Assembly (NCBI RefSeq): GCF_001864895.1
Contig: NZ_MJGO01000012.1
Coordinates: 237,401 to 295,077 of the forward strand
DNA from: Curtobacterium sp. MCBA15_009
GTDB taxonomy: Bacteria; Actinomycetota; Actinomycetes; Actinomycetales; Microbacteriaceae
Direction of reading: 5' to 3'
Length of the DNA: 57,677 nt
In this document: positions 43,570 through 52,970 of the stretch, piece by piece
Layout of the letters: each line of letters begins with the position of its first letter
Position numbering within the stretch: the first letter of the stretch is position 1
The notes under the pieces: generated by a model
Databases searched by the model: none
Told to the model about the DNA's origin: nothing
What the model saw: the letters and a program-made list of their open reading frames with translations, nothing else
Program-made: the position numbers and the translations under genes

Positions 43570-44268
43570 TCAGCCGACCAGGGCGTCGAACCCGTCGAGC
43601 GCGACGCTCGACGCCTGGTGCAGCCAGGTCTTCCGGTGCAGGGCGTGCGCGCCGACCGTGCGGATCGCCTCGTAGTGCGCTGTCGACCCGTACCCCTTGT
43701 TCGACGACCACGCGTAGTGCGGGGCGTCGTCGTGGGCGGCGATCATCACGGCGTCACGGGCGACCTTCGCCACGACGGAGGCGGCAGCGACGGACGCGCA
43801 GTCGCGGTCGGCCTTGACCCGCACCACGACCTCGAGCGGGCCCGTGGACGGTCGCAGCGCGGGCGGGACGGCACGGCTCAGCCAATCGAACGACCCGTCG
43901 AGCACGACCACGGCGCCGTCCAGCGACAGGCCGTCGGCGACGAGCGACTCGAGCGCCTGCGCGCCCGCGGCCCCGAGCGCCGGCACGATCCCCTGCCGGT
44001 CCACGTACTCGGCCGAGGCCATCCCCACCGCGGTCCGGGCCCAGCGCGTGACGACGGGCACGAGTTCGGTGCGGCGGCTCGCGGACAACAGCTTGGAGTC
44101 GGCGAGGCCCTGCGGCACCCGGCCGACGTCGATCGTCACCGCAGCCACCCCCACGCCGACAGGGCCGGCGATCGCGCCGCGCCCCACCTCGTCCATGCCG
44201 ATCACCGTGACGCGCCCCTCACCGAGCAAGCGCTTCTCGACGCGGAGCGAGGGGCGGACGGCGGTCAC
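43570..44268 (-). CDS. rnhB: Ribonuclease HII
   Basis: Removes ribonucleotides from DNA. 232 residues: DEVGRG motif in IGMDEVGRGAIAGPV, LADSKLLSASRRTEL, the later Asp in VKADRDCASVAAASVVAK, and RDAVMIAAH. GTG at 44268 overlaps the lepB stop (GTGA). Between lepB and DUF2469 as in other actinobacteria. Confidence 0.95.
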   Translation of the reverse strand: MTAVRPSLRVEKRLLGEGRVTVIGMDEVGRGAIAGPVGVGVAAVTIDVGRVPQGLADSKLLSASRRTELVPVVTRWARTAVGMASAEYVDRQGIVPALGAAGAQALESLVADGLSLDGAVVVLDGSFDWLSRAVPPALRPSTGPLEVVVRVKADRDCASVAAASVVAKVARDAVMIAAHDDAPHYAWSSNKGYGSTAHYEAIRTVGAHALHRKTWLHQASSVALDGFDALVG

Positions 44269-45008
44269 CGCTTCCGCTCCTCCACCCCGGCGAAGACCTC
44301 CGGGTGGTCGTCGAGCCAGGTCCAGCGGCTGGTCGGCCACGAGATGACGAACGCGCGACCGGTGACGTCGGAGAGGGGCACGAAGCCCTTCGACGGTGTG
44401 TCGCCGTTGTACCGGGAGTCCCGCGAGTTGTTGCGGTTGTCGCCCATCACCCAGATGGTGCCCTTCGGCACGGTGACGGAGAAGTCCTTCGCCGACGCCG
44501 GCGCCCCTGCCGGCAGCTTCAGGTACGGCTCCTTGATGGGAACGCCGTTCACCGACATCTGTCCGAGGTCGTTGCAGCAGGAGACCGTGTCCCCCGGCAG
44601 GCCGATGACCCGCTTGATGAGGTGGTCGTCGCTGTCACCGGTGCCGAGCCCGACCTGGGTCAGGGCCCAGTCGATGGCCTTGGCGGGCTGCGTGTCGGGG
44701 CGGACACTCGGGACGTCGGCGCCGGTCAGCCATCCACCCGGGTCCTTGAACACGACGACGTCACCGTGCTTGAGCGCCACGGCTCCTGGCACGAGTTCGT
44801 TCACGATCACCCGGTCGTTGATCTGCAGGGTGTTCTCCATCGAACCCGACGGGATGTAGAACGACCGGATCAGGAACGTCTTGACGAGGAACGACACGAG
44901 CAATGCCGCGATGAAGATGATGACGAGGTCCCGGAGGAATGTGAGTGCGCCGTTCCGCTTCTTCTCGGTGCGAGGGCGACGCCCGGTCTCGTCAGTGGTG
45001 TCCGTCAT
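44265..45008 (-). CDS. lepB: Signal peptidase I
   Basis: Cleaves signal peptides of exported proteins. 247 residues, one membrane segment near 25-45 (LRDLVIIFIAALLVSFLVKT), the catalytic Ser in PSGSMENTL, the general-base Lys in LIKRVIGLPGD, and the GDNRNNSRDSR box. C-terminus near the membrane. ATG at 45008. Overlaps rnhB by 4 bp. Confidence 0.96.
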   Translation of the reverse strand: MTDTTDETGRRPRTEKKRNGALTFLRDLVIIFIAALLVSFLVKTFLIRSFYIPSGSMENTLQINDRVIVNELVPGAVALKHGDVVVFKDPGGWLTGADVPSVRPDTQPAKAIDWALTQVGLGTGDSDDHLIKRVIGLPGDTVSCCNDLGQMSVNGVPIKEPYLKLPAGAPASAKDFSVTVPKGTIWVMGDNRNNSRDSRYNGDTPSKGFVPLSDVTGRAFVISWPTSRWTWLDDHPEVFAGVEERKR

Positions 45009-45138
45009 TTCCGCTCTCGTTCACGCAGCGCCGTCGGAGAGGACGGACGCAAAGGGAAAGCCCCCCGTCGGTGCACAACCGTACATGGACGAGGGGCCGT
45101 CAGCACCGTCCGGCTCGCGGACGTCACTGTGAAGGCGA

Positions 45139-45495
45139 TCAGGCGTCGCGCTTCTCCTTGATCTTGCGGCGGGCCGCCTTGCCGCGGAGCTCGCGCAGGT
45201 AGTAGAGCTTCGCACGACGGACGTCACCCTTGGTGACGATCTCGATGTGGTCGATGATCGGCGAGTGCACCGGGAACCAGCGCTCGACGCCGACCTGGAA
45301 GCTCACCTTGCGGACCTTGAAGGTCTCGCCGATGCCGTGGCCCTGACGGCCGATGACGACACCCTGGAAGACCTGGATACGCGAGCGCGTGCCTTCGACG
45401 ATGTTGACGTGCACCTTCACGGTGTCGCCGGGGCGGAAGTCCGGGACGTCGGTACGCAGCGACGCTGCGTCGACGTTGTCGAGGAGCTGGCTCAT
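45139..45495 (-). CDS. rplS: 50S ribosomal protein L19
   Basis: 118 residues; [56 protein letters not shown] and [17 protein letters not shown] are all typical. Start [13 protein letters not shown] at 45495 fits the family; an upstream in-frame codon is less likely. First gene of rplS-lepB-rnhB. Confidence 0.97.
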   Translation of the reverse strand: MSQLLDNVDAASLRTDVPDFRPGDTVKVHVNIVEGTRSRIQVFQGVVIGRQGHGIGETFKVRKVSFQVGVERWFPVHSPIIDHIEIVTKGDVRRAKLYYLRELRGKAARRKIKEKRDA

Positions 45496-45662
45496 GGTGG
45501 GTTTCACTCTCTGCGGACGCGCACGGGTCGCCGCGGATCGATGTTCGGAAAGTAGTGGTTCGTGCCCGGTGTCGGCGACTCCCCCGTGGCAGAGTCCAGC
45601 CAGGGCACAGCGATCAATACTGCCACAGAGAGCGCCCGGGACAAAACGACGAGGATGGAGCC

Positions 45663-46454
45663 ATGATCGAACTCCGCACCCCCGCCGAGCTGGACGGCCT
45701 GCGCACCGCCGGCCGGTTCGTGGCCGACGTCCTCGACGAGCTGCTCGTGACGGTCGACGTCGGCGTCAACCTGCTCGACCTCGACCGCGTGGCGGCCCGG
45801 ATGATCGCGGACCGCGGCGCGGTGAGCTGCTACGTCGACTACCACCCCTCGTTCGGCATGTCGCCGTTCGGGAAGAACCTCTGCACCTCGGTCAACGACG
45901 CCGCGCTGCACGGCCTGCCCCACGACCGGGTGCTGCAGGACGGTGACCTGGTGAGCCTCGACTTCGCCGCGAGCGTCGACGGCTGGGTCGCGGACTCCGC
46001 GGTGACCGTGCAGGTCGGCACGCCCCGTGACGAGGACCAGGCCCTGGTCGACACGGTCGAGCGTGCCCTCGCGGCCGGCATCGCCCAGTTCGCACCCGGC
46101 AACAAGCTCGGCGACGTCTCGTACGCCATCGGACGCGTCGCGAAGGACGCCGGCTACGACGTCAACCTGCAGTTCGGCGGCCACGGTGTCGGCCACACGA
46201 TGCACGGCGACCCCCACGTCCCGAACGACGGCCGCCCGGGCCGCGGCCTGAAGCTCCGCCCGGGGCTCGTCGTCGCGATCGAGCCGTGGCTCATGCGGGG
46301 CACCGACGAGCTCTACCAGGACGAGGACGGCTGGACCCTGCGGAGCGTCGACGGCTCGCGTGCCGCGCACGTCGAGCACACGGTCGCGGTGACCGAGCAG
46401 GGTCCCGAGGTCCTGACCCTGCGCCGCGCCCAGCGCGCCGACGCGACCGCCTGA
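45663..46454 (+). CDS. map: Methionine aminopeptidase, type I
   Basis: Removes the initiator Met. 263 residues; metal ligands Asp in [19 protein letters not shown] (two), His in [12 protein letters not shown], Glu in AIEPWLM and Glu in [18 protein letters not shown] before the ATG. Divergent from rplS; not part of the ribosomal secY-adk-map cluster, so perhaps a second map copy. A composite hairpin element begins at its stop codon. Confidence 0.94.
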   Translation: MIELRTPAELDGLRTAGRFVADVLDELLVTVDVGVNLLDLDRVAARMIADRGAVSCYVDYHPSFGMSPFGKNLCTSVNDAALHGLPHDRVLQDGDLVSLDFAASVDGWVADSAVTVQVGTPRDEDQALVDTVERALAAGIAQFAPGNKLGDVSYAIGRVAKDAGYDVNLQFGGHGVGHTMHGDPHVPNDGRPGRGLKLRPGLVVAIEPWLMRGTDELYQDEDGWTLRSVDGSRAAHVEHTVAVTEQGPEVLTLRRAQRADATA

Positions 46455-46645
46455 CGGACGGGAGGCCCGGTGCAGCCCCGCCCCGCGCCTCCCGTCCGGC
46501 GCGCGTTCCGTCCCATCGCGCATGACATGGAAAGCGGAATCGCGCGTAGGAGACAGGAAGAACCTGCCTCCTACGCGCGGAACGACTCACCACGCGCGAA
46601 AGCGCTCACCACGCGCGGAACAGCACCAGGGCACGGCGGCGGCCG
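46453..46645. repeat. Composite hairpin element, copy B (map/trmD 3' ends)
   Basis: Inverse orientation of copies A and C. Hairpin 2 arms GACGGACGGGAGGC (46453-46466) and GCCTCCCGTCC (46487-46497); CGTTCCGTCCCATC spacer; hairpin 1 at 46541-46579 with arm CGCGCGTAGGAG and loop AAGAA (complement of TTCTT); then CACGCGCGAAAGCG and CACGCGCGGAACAG half repeats to 46645. Between convergent map and trmD. Confidence 0.85.
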
Positions 46646-46660
46646 CGCGGCAGCGCAGCG

Positions 46661-47353
46661 CTACGCGTCGGGGAGCAGGTCCGGGCGGACGCGACGGGTG
46701 CGCTCGAGCTGCTGCTCGTGCCGCCACGCGGCGACGCGGCCGTGGTGGCCGCTCAGCAGGACGTCCGGGACGTCGAGGTCGCGCCAGGACGCCGGCTTCG
46801 TGTACGAGGGGTACTCGAGCAGGCCGTCCTCGTGGGACTCCTCGACCAGGGACTCCGGGTTGCCGACGACTCCGGGCACCAGGCGTCCGACGGCCTCGAT
46901 CATCGCCATCGCGGCGACCTCGCCGCCGTTCAGGACGTAGTCGCCCAGCGACAGCTCGACGACGGAGCAGCGGGACGCCGCCCACTCGAAGACGCGGGCG
47001 TCGATGCCCTCGTACCGCCCGCAGGCGAACACGAGGTGGTCCGAGTTGGACGCAAGCGAACGCGCGATCGACTGCGTGAACGGGGTGCCGGCCGGTGTCG
47101 GGACGACCAGGGTCGAGGACCCGTCCGGTCGGAGCAGGGCCTCGAGTGCCTGGGCCCACGGCTCGGGCTTCATCACCATGCCGGCGCCACCGCCGTACGG
47201 GGTGTCGTCGACGGTGCGGTGCCGGTCGGTCGTCCAGGAGCGCAGGTCGTGCACGTGCAGGTCGAGCAGGCCGCCGGAGCGGGCCTTGCCGAGCAGGGAC
47301 ACGTCGAGCACGGAGAAGAACTCCGGGAAGATCGTGACGATGTCGATCCGCAC
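46661..47353 (-). CDS. trmD: tRNA (guanine37-N1)-methyltransferase TrmD
   Basis: 230 residues; SPOUT trefoil-knot enzyme. [11 protein letters not shown] start, [30 protein letters not shown] and the SAM-binding knot [19 protein letters not shown] start 3 bp after the rimM stop. Order trmD-rimM-khpA-rpsP read backwards is the conserved rpsP operon. Confidence 0.96.
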   Translation of the reverse strand: MRIDIVTIFPEFFSVLDVSLLGKARSGGLLDLHVHDLRSWTTDRHRTVDDTPYGGGAGMVMKPEPWAQALEALLRPDGSSTLVVPTPAGTPFTQSIARSLASNSDHLVFACGRYEGIDARVFEWAASRCSVVELSLGDYVLNGGEVAAMAMIEAVGRLVPGVVGNPESLVEESHEDGLLEYPSYTKPASWRDLDVPDVLLSGHHGRVAAWRHEQQLERTRRVRPDLLPDA

Positions 47354-47356
47354 CGG

Positions 47357-47902
47357 CTAGTCCGTCACCGTCTCGGGGCGGGACGTGTCCTCGGGGTCCT
47401 CGAACAGGCCCTGCGGGGGCGTCACGGTGACGGTGCCGGCCGCGATGTCGACGGCGGGCACGATGGCCGAGACGAACGGCACCAGGACCTCGCCGCGGGA
47501 CGGGGTGTCGACCGCGAGCAGGTCCTGCGCGGGCAGGTGGTCGACGCGGGCGACGGTGCCGACCTCGACGCCGTCGCGGAGGACCTTCAGTCCGACCAGC
47601 TGGTGGTCGTACCAGGCGTCGTCCTCACCGGTCTCGGCGTCGGCGTCCTGCTCGACCCAGAGGATCGCGCGGGCGAGCGACTCGGCGCCGGTGCGGTCGT
47701 CGATCCCGGCGAAGAACGCGACGGGGTGACCGTTGTACCAGCGGAGCTCGTCGAGCTCGAGGGTCTTGCCCGACCACGGTGAGTCGTCGGGGACCTGGAG
47801 CGTGAACGTGGCGCCCGGGGTGAACCGACGATCCGGGTCGTCGGTGTAGAGCTCGAGCTTGATGCCGCCCTTGAGCCCGTGCGCCTTGGTGATCCGACCC
47901 AC
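47357..47902 (-). CDS. rimM: 16S rRNA processing protein RimM
   Basis: 181 residues. GRITKAHGLKGGIKLELYTDD N-terminal domain, PRC-barrel-like C-terminal part (LLAVDTPSRGEVLVPFV). The GTG at 47902 is used; upstream AGGGAG is 15 nt away, so the true start might lie a few codons upstream on a non-standard codon. 19 bp after khpA. Confidence 0.9.
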   Translation of the reverse strand: MGRITKAHGLKGGIKLELYTDDPDRRFTPGATFTLQVPDDSPWSGKTLELDELRWYNGHPVAFFAGIDDRTGAESLARAILWVEQDADAETGEDDAWYDHQLVGLKVLRDGVEVGTVARVDHLPAQDLLAVDTPSRGEVLVPFVSAIVPAVDIAAGTVTVTPPQGLFEDPEDTSRPETVTD

Positions 47903-47921
47903 CCGGAGCTGGGTCGTCTCC

Positions 47922-48158
47922 CTAGGAATCGGTGTCCACCACGTCGACCCGCACGCGCTTGCCGTCGGCCAGGGCCGAGACGAGGGTGCGGAGCGCCTTG
48001 GCAGTGCGCCCAGCGCGACCGATCACGCGGCCGAGGTCCTCGGGGTGCACACGCACCTCGAGGACCTCGCCCCGCGCAGAGGTGGAGCTGGCGACGCGCA
48101 CGTCGTCAGGGTGATCGACGATCCCCTTGACGAGGTGCGTCAGCGCGGATTCGAGCAA
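47922..48158 (-). CDS. khpA: KH-domain RNA-binding protein KhpA
   Basis: 78 residues, a single KH domain with VHPEDLGRVIGRAGRTAKALR (GxxG in GRAG). Binds small RNAs or mRNAs with KhpB in other bacteria. The start at 48158 is TTG, rare in this window; the family start is MLESALTHLVKGIVDHP. 4 bp after rpsP. Confidence 0.93.
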   Translation of the reverse strand: MLESALTHLVKGIVDHPDDVRVASSTSARGEVLEVRVHPEDLGRVIGRAGRTAKALRTLVSALADGKRVRVDVVDTDS

Positions 48159-48162
48159 GGAA

Positions 48163-48579
48163 TTACGCCTCGGTCGTCTCGGCGTCGGCGGCGGCCTCGT
48201 CGGCAGCCGGGGCGGCCGGAGCGGTCTTCTCCGACTTGGGCTTGAGGACGGCCTTCTTCGACGAGTCGGCCACGAAGGCCTGCTTCGGCTCGGCGACCTT
48301 GACCTTGGACTCGGTGTCCTTCTCGCCCTTGAACTTGGCCCAGTCGCCGGTCAGCTTGAGGAGGGCCGCGACCTGCTCGGTCGGCTGCGCGCCGACGCCG
48401 AGCCAGTAGAGCGCACGCTCGGACTCGATCTTGATGACCGAGGGCTCCTCGGTCGGGTGGTACTGACCGATCTCCTCGAGGACGCGACCGTCGCGCTTGG
48501 TGCGCGAGTCGGCGACGACGATGCGGTAGTAGGGCGCACGGATCTTACCGAGACGCTTCAGACGGATCTTGACAGCCAC
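48163..48579 (-). CDS. rpsP: 30S ribosomal protein S16
   Basis: 138 residues: [22 protein letters not shown] is the S16 start, [18 protein letters not shown] follows; the last 50 residues are an Ala/Lys/Glu tail typical of actinobacterial S16. GTG at 48579 with AGGAGCAATT upstream; the longer frame upstream is not coding. Heads rpsP-khpA-rimM-trmD. Confidence 0.97.
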   Translation of the reverse strand: MAVKIRLKRLGKIRAPYYRIVVADSRTKRDGRVLEEIGQYHPTEEPSVIKIESERALYWLGVGAQPTEQVAALLKLTGDWAKFKGEKDTESKVKVAEPKQAFVADSSKKAVLKPKSEKTAPAAPAADEAAADAETTEA

Positions 48580-48734
48580 AATTGCTCCTGTTTGCTTTCG
48601 TTGTGGTTGAACTGGAACCGCGGGCGTGGGGGCACACACGGCGAAAGCTCGAGAGAGATCGCTCACAGCTGGATAGAGGGTCGAGCTGCGGCGATTCGAC
48701 CGTTCATTCTTGCAGATTCCCGGCCGTGATGCGA

Positions 48735-48760
48735 GCCGACTCGCTACGGCGCGAGTCGGC
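48735..48760 (-). terminator. Terminator of the cyclohexane-type operon
   Basis: Arms GCCGACTCG and CGAGTCGGC around an 8-nt loop that contains the TAG stop of the flavoenzyme gene. On the minus strand the stem is followed by CATCACGGCC, no T-run. Confidence 0.5.
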
Positions 48761-50876
48761 GAACGGCTTCGAGCGCCTCGGACGTCGCGCGGACCGCGTC
48801 GACGCTCCGCGCGTCGCGGGCGCCGCCGACGACGGCGACCGGTACGCCTGCGGCCTGGAGGCCCGTGACGAGTCCGTCGGTCGGCCGTCCGTCCGCCTCG
48901 TCGCCGGTCGGGAGCGCGGGCTCCTGCCCGGCGCAGACCACGACGCTGTCCGCGGGCACGCCGACCTCGTCCCCGTGCTCGTCGCGGATCCAGAGCACGC
49001 CGGGTTCGATGCGCAGGTACTCCTGCACGCCGCCGACCATCCGCACCCCGGCGTCACGCAGCCGGCCGAGCGCCACCCAGCGCGAGGTGATGCCGACGCC
49101 CTGGCCGAACTTGCCCGACCGGCGGAGCACGGTGACGTCCGGACCGGGCCGGAGCGTGCGGTGCGCGGCGGGGAGCCGCTGCGGCACGTCGCCCACGACG
49201 GTCTCGGCGACGTCGACGTCCCAGCGCGCGCCGAACTCGGTGGCGCGGCGTGCTTCGTCCGGTGACTCGGTCAGGAAGGCTGCGGTGTCGACGCCGATGC
49301 CGCCGCCGCCGATGATCGCGACCGTGCCGGCGGGGACCCCGTCGCGCAGGGCCTGCTCGTAGGACAGCACGTGCGGCAGGTCGGCACCGGGCACGTCGAC
49401 GGCGCGCGGCACGACGCCCGTGGCGACGACCACGGCGTCGCTGCCGGCCAGGTCCGCCACGGTGGCCGGGTGCCCGAGGTGCACGGTGGCGCCGCGGTCG
49501 GCGAGCTCGGCGCGGGCGGCCCGGACGGTGGCGGCGTAGTCCTCCTTGCCGGGCACGAGCGCGGCGAGGTCGAACTGTCCGCCGAGCCGGTCGGAGGCCT
49601 CCCACAGCGTGACGTGGTGACCGCGTCGCGCGGCGTCCACCGCTGCCGCGAGCCCCGCCGGTCCCCCGCCGACGACGTCGACCCGCTTCGGGTCGGTGGT
49701 CGGTCGGGCCGGGAACGCGACCTCGCGCGCCGCCCGCGGGTTGACCAGGCAGGACACCGGTGCGCCGATGATCGACCGGTCGAGGCAGGCCTGGTTGCAG
49801 CCGATGCAGGTGTTCACGAGGTCGAACGACCCCGCGAGCGACCGGTCCACGATCGCGGGGTCGGCGAGGAACGGGCGCGCGAGGGCGACGGCGTCGAGCA
49901 GCCCGTCGGCCAGCACCGCCTCGCCGTCGCGCAGGTCGGTCATCCGGTTCGAGGCGATGACGCGGACCTCGGGGTGGTCCGAGGCGCGCACGACCCGGGC
50001 GATCCGCGACGCGTAGGCGAGCCACGCCCCGTGCGGCACGGCGGCCTGCACGGTGGGCGTGCGCGACTCGTGCCAGCCGATGCCGACCGAGATCCCGTCG
50101 AGCCCGAGGGGCAGCAGGTCGTGCACGAGGGCGTCGACCTCGTCGTCCGTCGACGACCCGGGCATGAGGTCGGCACCGGAGAGCCGGATCGTCACGGCCA
50201 GGTCGGGCACCGCCGCGCGGACGGCCTCGACGACCGCCACCGTGAAGCGCCGTCGCCGTTCCGGCGAACCGCCCCACTCGTCGTCGCGCAGGTTCGTCAG
50301 CGGCGACTGGAACTGGTTGATGAGGTAGCCCTCGGACGCCATGATCTCGACGCCGTCGAACCCGGTGTCGCGTGCGGAGCGGGCCGCGGCGGCGAAGTCC
50401 TCGATGGTCCGTTCGACCTCGGCGGCCGTCAGCTCGGTCGGCACCACGCCGCGCGCCGCAGCCCAGGGCAGTGCCGAGGGCGCCACGACCCGCTGGGGCG
50501 CCCCGTGCCGGTCCACCATGCCCGCGGCGAGTGCGTACCGACCGGCGTGGAACAGCTGCGCGAGGATCGTGGAGCCCTCGTCGTGCACGGCGTCGACCGC
50601 GGCGCGGAACCGCTCGTCCGCTCCCCCGACGCCGAAGACGGCGAAGTCCGGACCGCCGCGGGCCTCGTCGCTCACGGCGATGCCGCCGGTGATGATGCAG
50701 GCCGCCCCGCCCGCCGCGCGCTCGCGGTAGAAGGCTGCCATGCCCGCCCCGCCGTCGTCCTGCACCTCGAGTCCGGTGTGCATCGACCCCATCACCACCC
50801 GGTTCGACAGGTGCAGGGGGCCGAGGCTCCACGGTGAGGAGACGACGGCGAGCTCGGGTACGGCGACGGTGCTCAT
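48744..50876 (-). CDS. NADH:flavin oxidoreductase, 2,4-dienoyl-CoA-reductase type
   Basis: 710 residues in the order of FadH/DCR: an FMN-binding TIM barrel ([32 protein letters not shown]), a 4Fe-4S cluster motif of the form CxxCxxxC-x11-C (CIGCNQAC...), and FAD and NAD(P) Rossmann halves ([33 protein letters not shown]). Reduces conjugated double bonds of CoA esters. Last gene of the operon whose other members are an EPSP-synthase/CoA-ligase fusion, an acyl-CoA dehydrogenase and a ChcA-like reductase; a role in dienoyl reduction of cyclohexadiene-carboxyl-CoA is inferred. Confidence 0.88.
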   Translation of the reverse strand: MSTVAVPELAVVSSPWSLGPLHLSNRVVMGSMHTGLEVQDDGGAGMAAFYRERAAGGAACIITGGIAVSDEARGGPDFAVFGVGGADERFRAAVDAVHDEGSTILAQLFHAGRYALAAGMVDRHGAPQRVVAPSALPWAAARGVVPTELTAAEVERTIEDFAAAARSARDTGFDGVEIMASEGYLINQFQSPLTNLRDDEWGGSPERRRRFTVAVVEAVRAAVPDLAVTIRLSGADLMPGSSTDDEVDALVHDLLPLGLDGISVGIGWHESRTPTVQAAVPHGAWLAYASRIARVVRASDHPEVRVIASNRMTDLRDGEAVLADGLLDAVALARPFLADPAIVDRSLAGSFDLVNTCIGCNQACLDRSIIGAPVSCLVNPRAAREVAFPARPTTDPKRVDVVGGGPAGLAAAVDAARRGHHVTLWEASDRLGGQFDLAALVPGKEDYAATVRAARAELADRGATVHLGHPATVADLAGSDAVVVATGVVPRAVDVPGADLPHVLSYEQALRDGVPAGTVAIIGGGGIGVDTAAFLTESPDEARRATEFGARWDVDVAETVVGDVPQRLPAAHRTLRPGPDVTVLRRSGKFGQGVGITSRWVALGRLRDAGVRMVGGVQEYLRIEPGVLWIRDEHGDEVGVPADSVVVCAGQEPALPTGDEADGRPTDGLVTGLQAAGVPVAVVGGARDARSVDAVRATSEALEAVRRLAP

Positions 50877-50880
50877 GTGC

Positions 50881-51705
50881 CTACTCTGCCGGAGGCAGCA
50901 CCGCGTCGCGAAGGGGCGACGTCGTGTCCGCCCAGAACGGCGGCGCGACCACGGTGAGTCCGCCGTCGACCGAGAGGGTCTGCCCGGTGATGTAGGACGC
51001 CTTGTCGGACAGCAGGAAGTCGACCGCGTCCGCCATGTCGTCGGCGGTGCCCGGGCGCTGCAGCGGCAGCTTCGACAGCACCGAGTCCATCGGCGCCATC
51101 CCCGGCACCGAGTTGTAGAAGTAGTCGAGCGAGTCGGTGTCGATGAGGCCGCCGTTCACCGCGTTGACGGTGATCTGGCGCGGCCCGAACTCGACCGCCA
51201 TGTACTGCATGTAGGACTCGCTCATCGCCTTGGCGGCACCGAGCGCGGCGTAGGTCGGGAACGCCCGGAGCGATCCGTACGAGGTCACGACGACGATGCG
51301 GCCACCCCGGTCCATGAGTTCCGCGGCGCGCTGGGCGCCGAGCACGAACGAGCGGGCGTTCGTGGCGTAGCTGCGGTCGAGGTGGTGCAGCTTGAGGTCG
51401 GCGACGGGCTTGAACGCGCTGGCGGCAGCGTTCGCGACGAAGTAGTCGAGGCGGCCGTAGGTGTCGCGCACCAGGTCGAACAGGGCGTCGATCGACTCCG
51501 GCTGCTCGATGTCGACCTGGGCGGTGATGCCGTCGCCGCCGGCGGCCCTGACGTCGGCCAGGGACTCCTCGGCCAGGTCGGCGTTGCCCTTGTACGTCAC
51601 CACGACGGTGACGCCGCGCTGGCCGAGCTTCTGCGCGAGCAGGCGGCCGATGCCGCGCGAGGCGCCCGTGATGAGCGCGATGGGTGCGTTGGTGCTGTCG
51701 GTCAC
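50881..51705 (-). CDS. Short-chain enoyl reductase, ChcA/FabL-like
   Basis: 274 residues, SDR fold: LITGASRGIGRLLAQ (cofactor loop), FVANAAASAFKP, SYGSLRAFPTYAALGAAK (catalytic Tyr and Lys), NAVNGGLIDTDSL and DGGLTVV. Closest in pattern to the enoyl-ACP reductase FabL. Streptomyces collinus ChcA, the 1-cyclohexenylcarbonyl-CoA reductase of cyclohexanecarboxyl-CoA synthesis, is an SDR; the operon context points to that role. GTG at 51705 with AGAGGACAGCA. Ends 4 bp before the flavoenzyme ATG. Confidence 0.82.
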   Translation of the reverse strand: MTDSTNAPIALITGASRGIGRLLAQKLGQRGVTVVVTYKGNADLAEESLADVRAAGGDGITAQVDIEQPESIDALFDLVRDTYGRLDYFVANAAASAFKPVADLKLHHLDRSYATNARSFVLGAQRAAELMDRGGRIVVVTSYGSLRAFPTYAALGAAKAMSESYMQYMAVEFGPRQITVNAVNGGLIDTDSLDYFYNSVPGMAPMDSVLSKLPLQRPGTADDMADAVDFLLSDKASYITGQTLSVDGGLTVVAPPFWADTTSPLRDAVLPPAE

Positions 51706-51741
51706 TGCTGTCCTCTGCCTGTGTCGGGGAGTGCGTGGGAT

Positions 51742-51785
51742 CGGACGGGAGGCGCGGGGCGGGCCCGCCACGGGCCTCCCGTCCG
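51742..51785. repeat. Hairpin of the GACGGGAGGC family within the operon
   Basis: Arms CGGACGGGAGGC (51742-51753) and GCCTCCCGTCCG (51774-51785) between the acyl-CoA dehydrogenase and reductase genes. If it stops transcription it would lower the downstream genes. Confidence 0.8.
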
Positions 51786-51800
51786 GTGGGTGGTGGCGTC

Positions 51801-52970
51801 CTAGAACCCGGCCGCGCCGGTCACGACGGCGCGGCCGACGACCAGCTTCTGGATCTCGTTGGTGCCCTCTTCGAAGCGCTGCGCGCGCGCGTCGCGGTAG
51901 ACGCGCTCGATCGCGTTGCGCTTCCAGTAGCCCTGGCCGCCGTGCACCTGCAGCGCCTTGTCGGTGACGCGGGCGAGCATGTCGACGGCGACCATCTTCG
52001 AGGCGCTCGACAACGTGCCGGCGTCGGGGCGCCCCTCTTCGTAGGCGCGTGCGGCCTCGAGCACCAGGGCGCGGGCGGCGGCGATGTCGGCGTAGTTCTC
52101 GGCCAGGTAGAACTGGATCGCCTGGCGGCTGGAGAGCTGCTTGCCGAAGGTCTCGCGCTTGTTCGCGTACTCGACGGCGAGCTCGTTCGCCCGCTCGGCG
52201 AGGCCGACGGCGCTCATCGCGACGGAGACGCGGCTCGGCAGCAGGAAGCCGCCGAGTGCGACCTCGAGGCCCTGGCCCTCCTCGCCCAGGCGGGCCGAGG
52301 CCGGGATCGGCGTCTCGGTGAAGCGGAGGATCGCGTGGTCGGTGCCGCGGATGCCCATGGTGTCCGAGTCGTCGATCACCTCGGCGCCCGGCAGCCCGCT
52401 GTTCGGCATGAGGAACGCGACCGTGCCGTCCTGGCCGGTGGTGCCCTCGAGGCGGGCGGCGATGAGCCAGTAGTCGGCCTTGACCCCGAACGTGATGAGG
52501 TGCTTCTCGCCGTTCATGACGTACGTGTCGCCCTCGCGGCGGACGGTGGTGCGGATGTCCGCGCCGGTGCCGGCCGTCGCCTCGGTCAGGGTGAACGCGA
52601 CGAGCGCGTCGCCCGCGACGGAGGGCTTGACGACGTGCTCGATCTGCTCCGGCGTCGCGTAGGGGGCCATCGCGCGCCACGTGCCGTTGATGACGTGCAC
52701 GAGCATCCGGATCGACGCGTGTGAACGCGAGACGATCTCCATGATCTCGAGGTAGCGCGAGAACGGGATGGCCCGTCCGCCGAGCTCGGTCGGTGCCGCG
52801 AGCGACAGCCAGCCCTTGTCCTTGAGCTCCTGGAAGAGCTCGGGGGCGACCTGGCCGGTGCGTTCGATCTCCTCCGCCCACTCCTCACCGCGGCCGCGGA
52901 CCCACTCGGTGACCTCGGCCTTGAGCTGCTGGAAGGCCGTCTCGGTGTCCGGCTCCGTGACCATCGTCAT
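51801..52970 (-). CDS. Acyl-CoA dehydrogenase
   Basis: 389 residues: N-terminal helical domain (WAEEIERTGQVAPELFQELKDKG), AFTLTEATAGTGADIRTT (flavin-binding), the middle beta domain, and the C-terminal helices with RETFGKQLSSRQAIQFYLAE, ALQVHGGQGYWK and the catalytic Glu in FEEGTNEIQ. ATG at 52970 overlaps the fusion gene stop (ATGA). In the operon's putative pathway it could oxidise or isomerise a ring CoA ester. Confidence 0.9.
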   Translation of the reverse strand: MTMVTEPDTETAFQQLKAEVTEWVRGRGEEWAEEIERTGQVAPELFQELKDKGWLSLAAPTELGGRAIPFSRYLEIMEIVSRSHASIRMLVHVINGTWRAMAPYATPEQIEHVVKPSVAGDALVAFTLTEATAGTGADIRTTVRREGDTYVMNGEKHLITFGVKADYWLIAARLEGTTGQDGTVAFLMPNSGLPGAEVIDDSDTMGIRGTDHAILRFTETPIPASARLGEEGQGLEVALGGFLLPSRVSVAMSAVGLAERANELAVEYANKRETFGKQLSSRQAIQFYLAENYADIAAARALVLEAARAYEEGRPDAGTLSSASKMVAVDMLARVTDKALQVHGGQGYWKRNAIERVYRDARAQRFEEGTNEIQKLVVGRAVVTGAAGF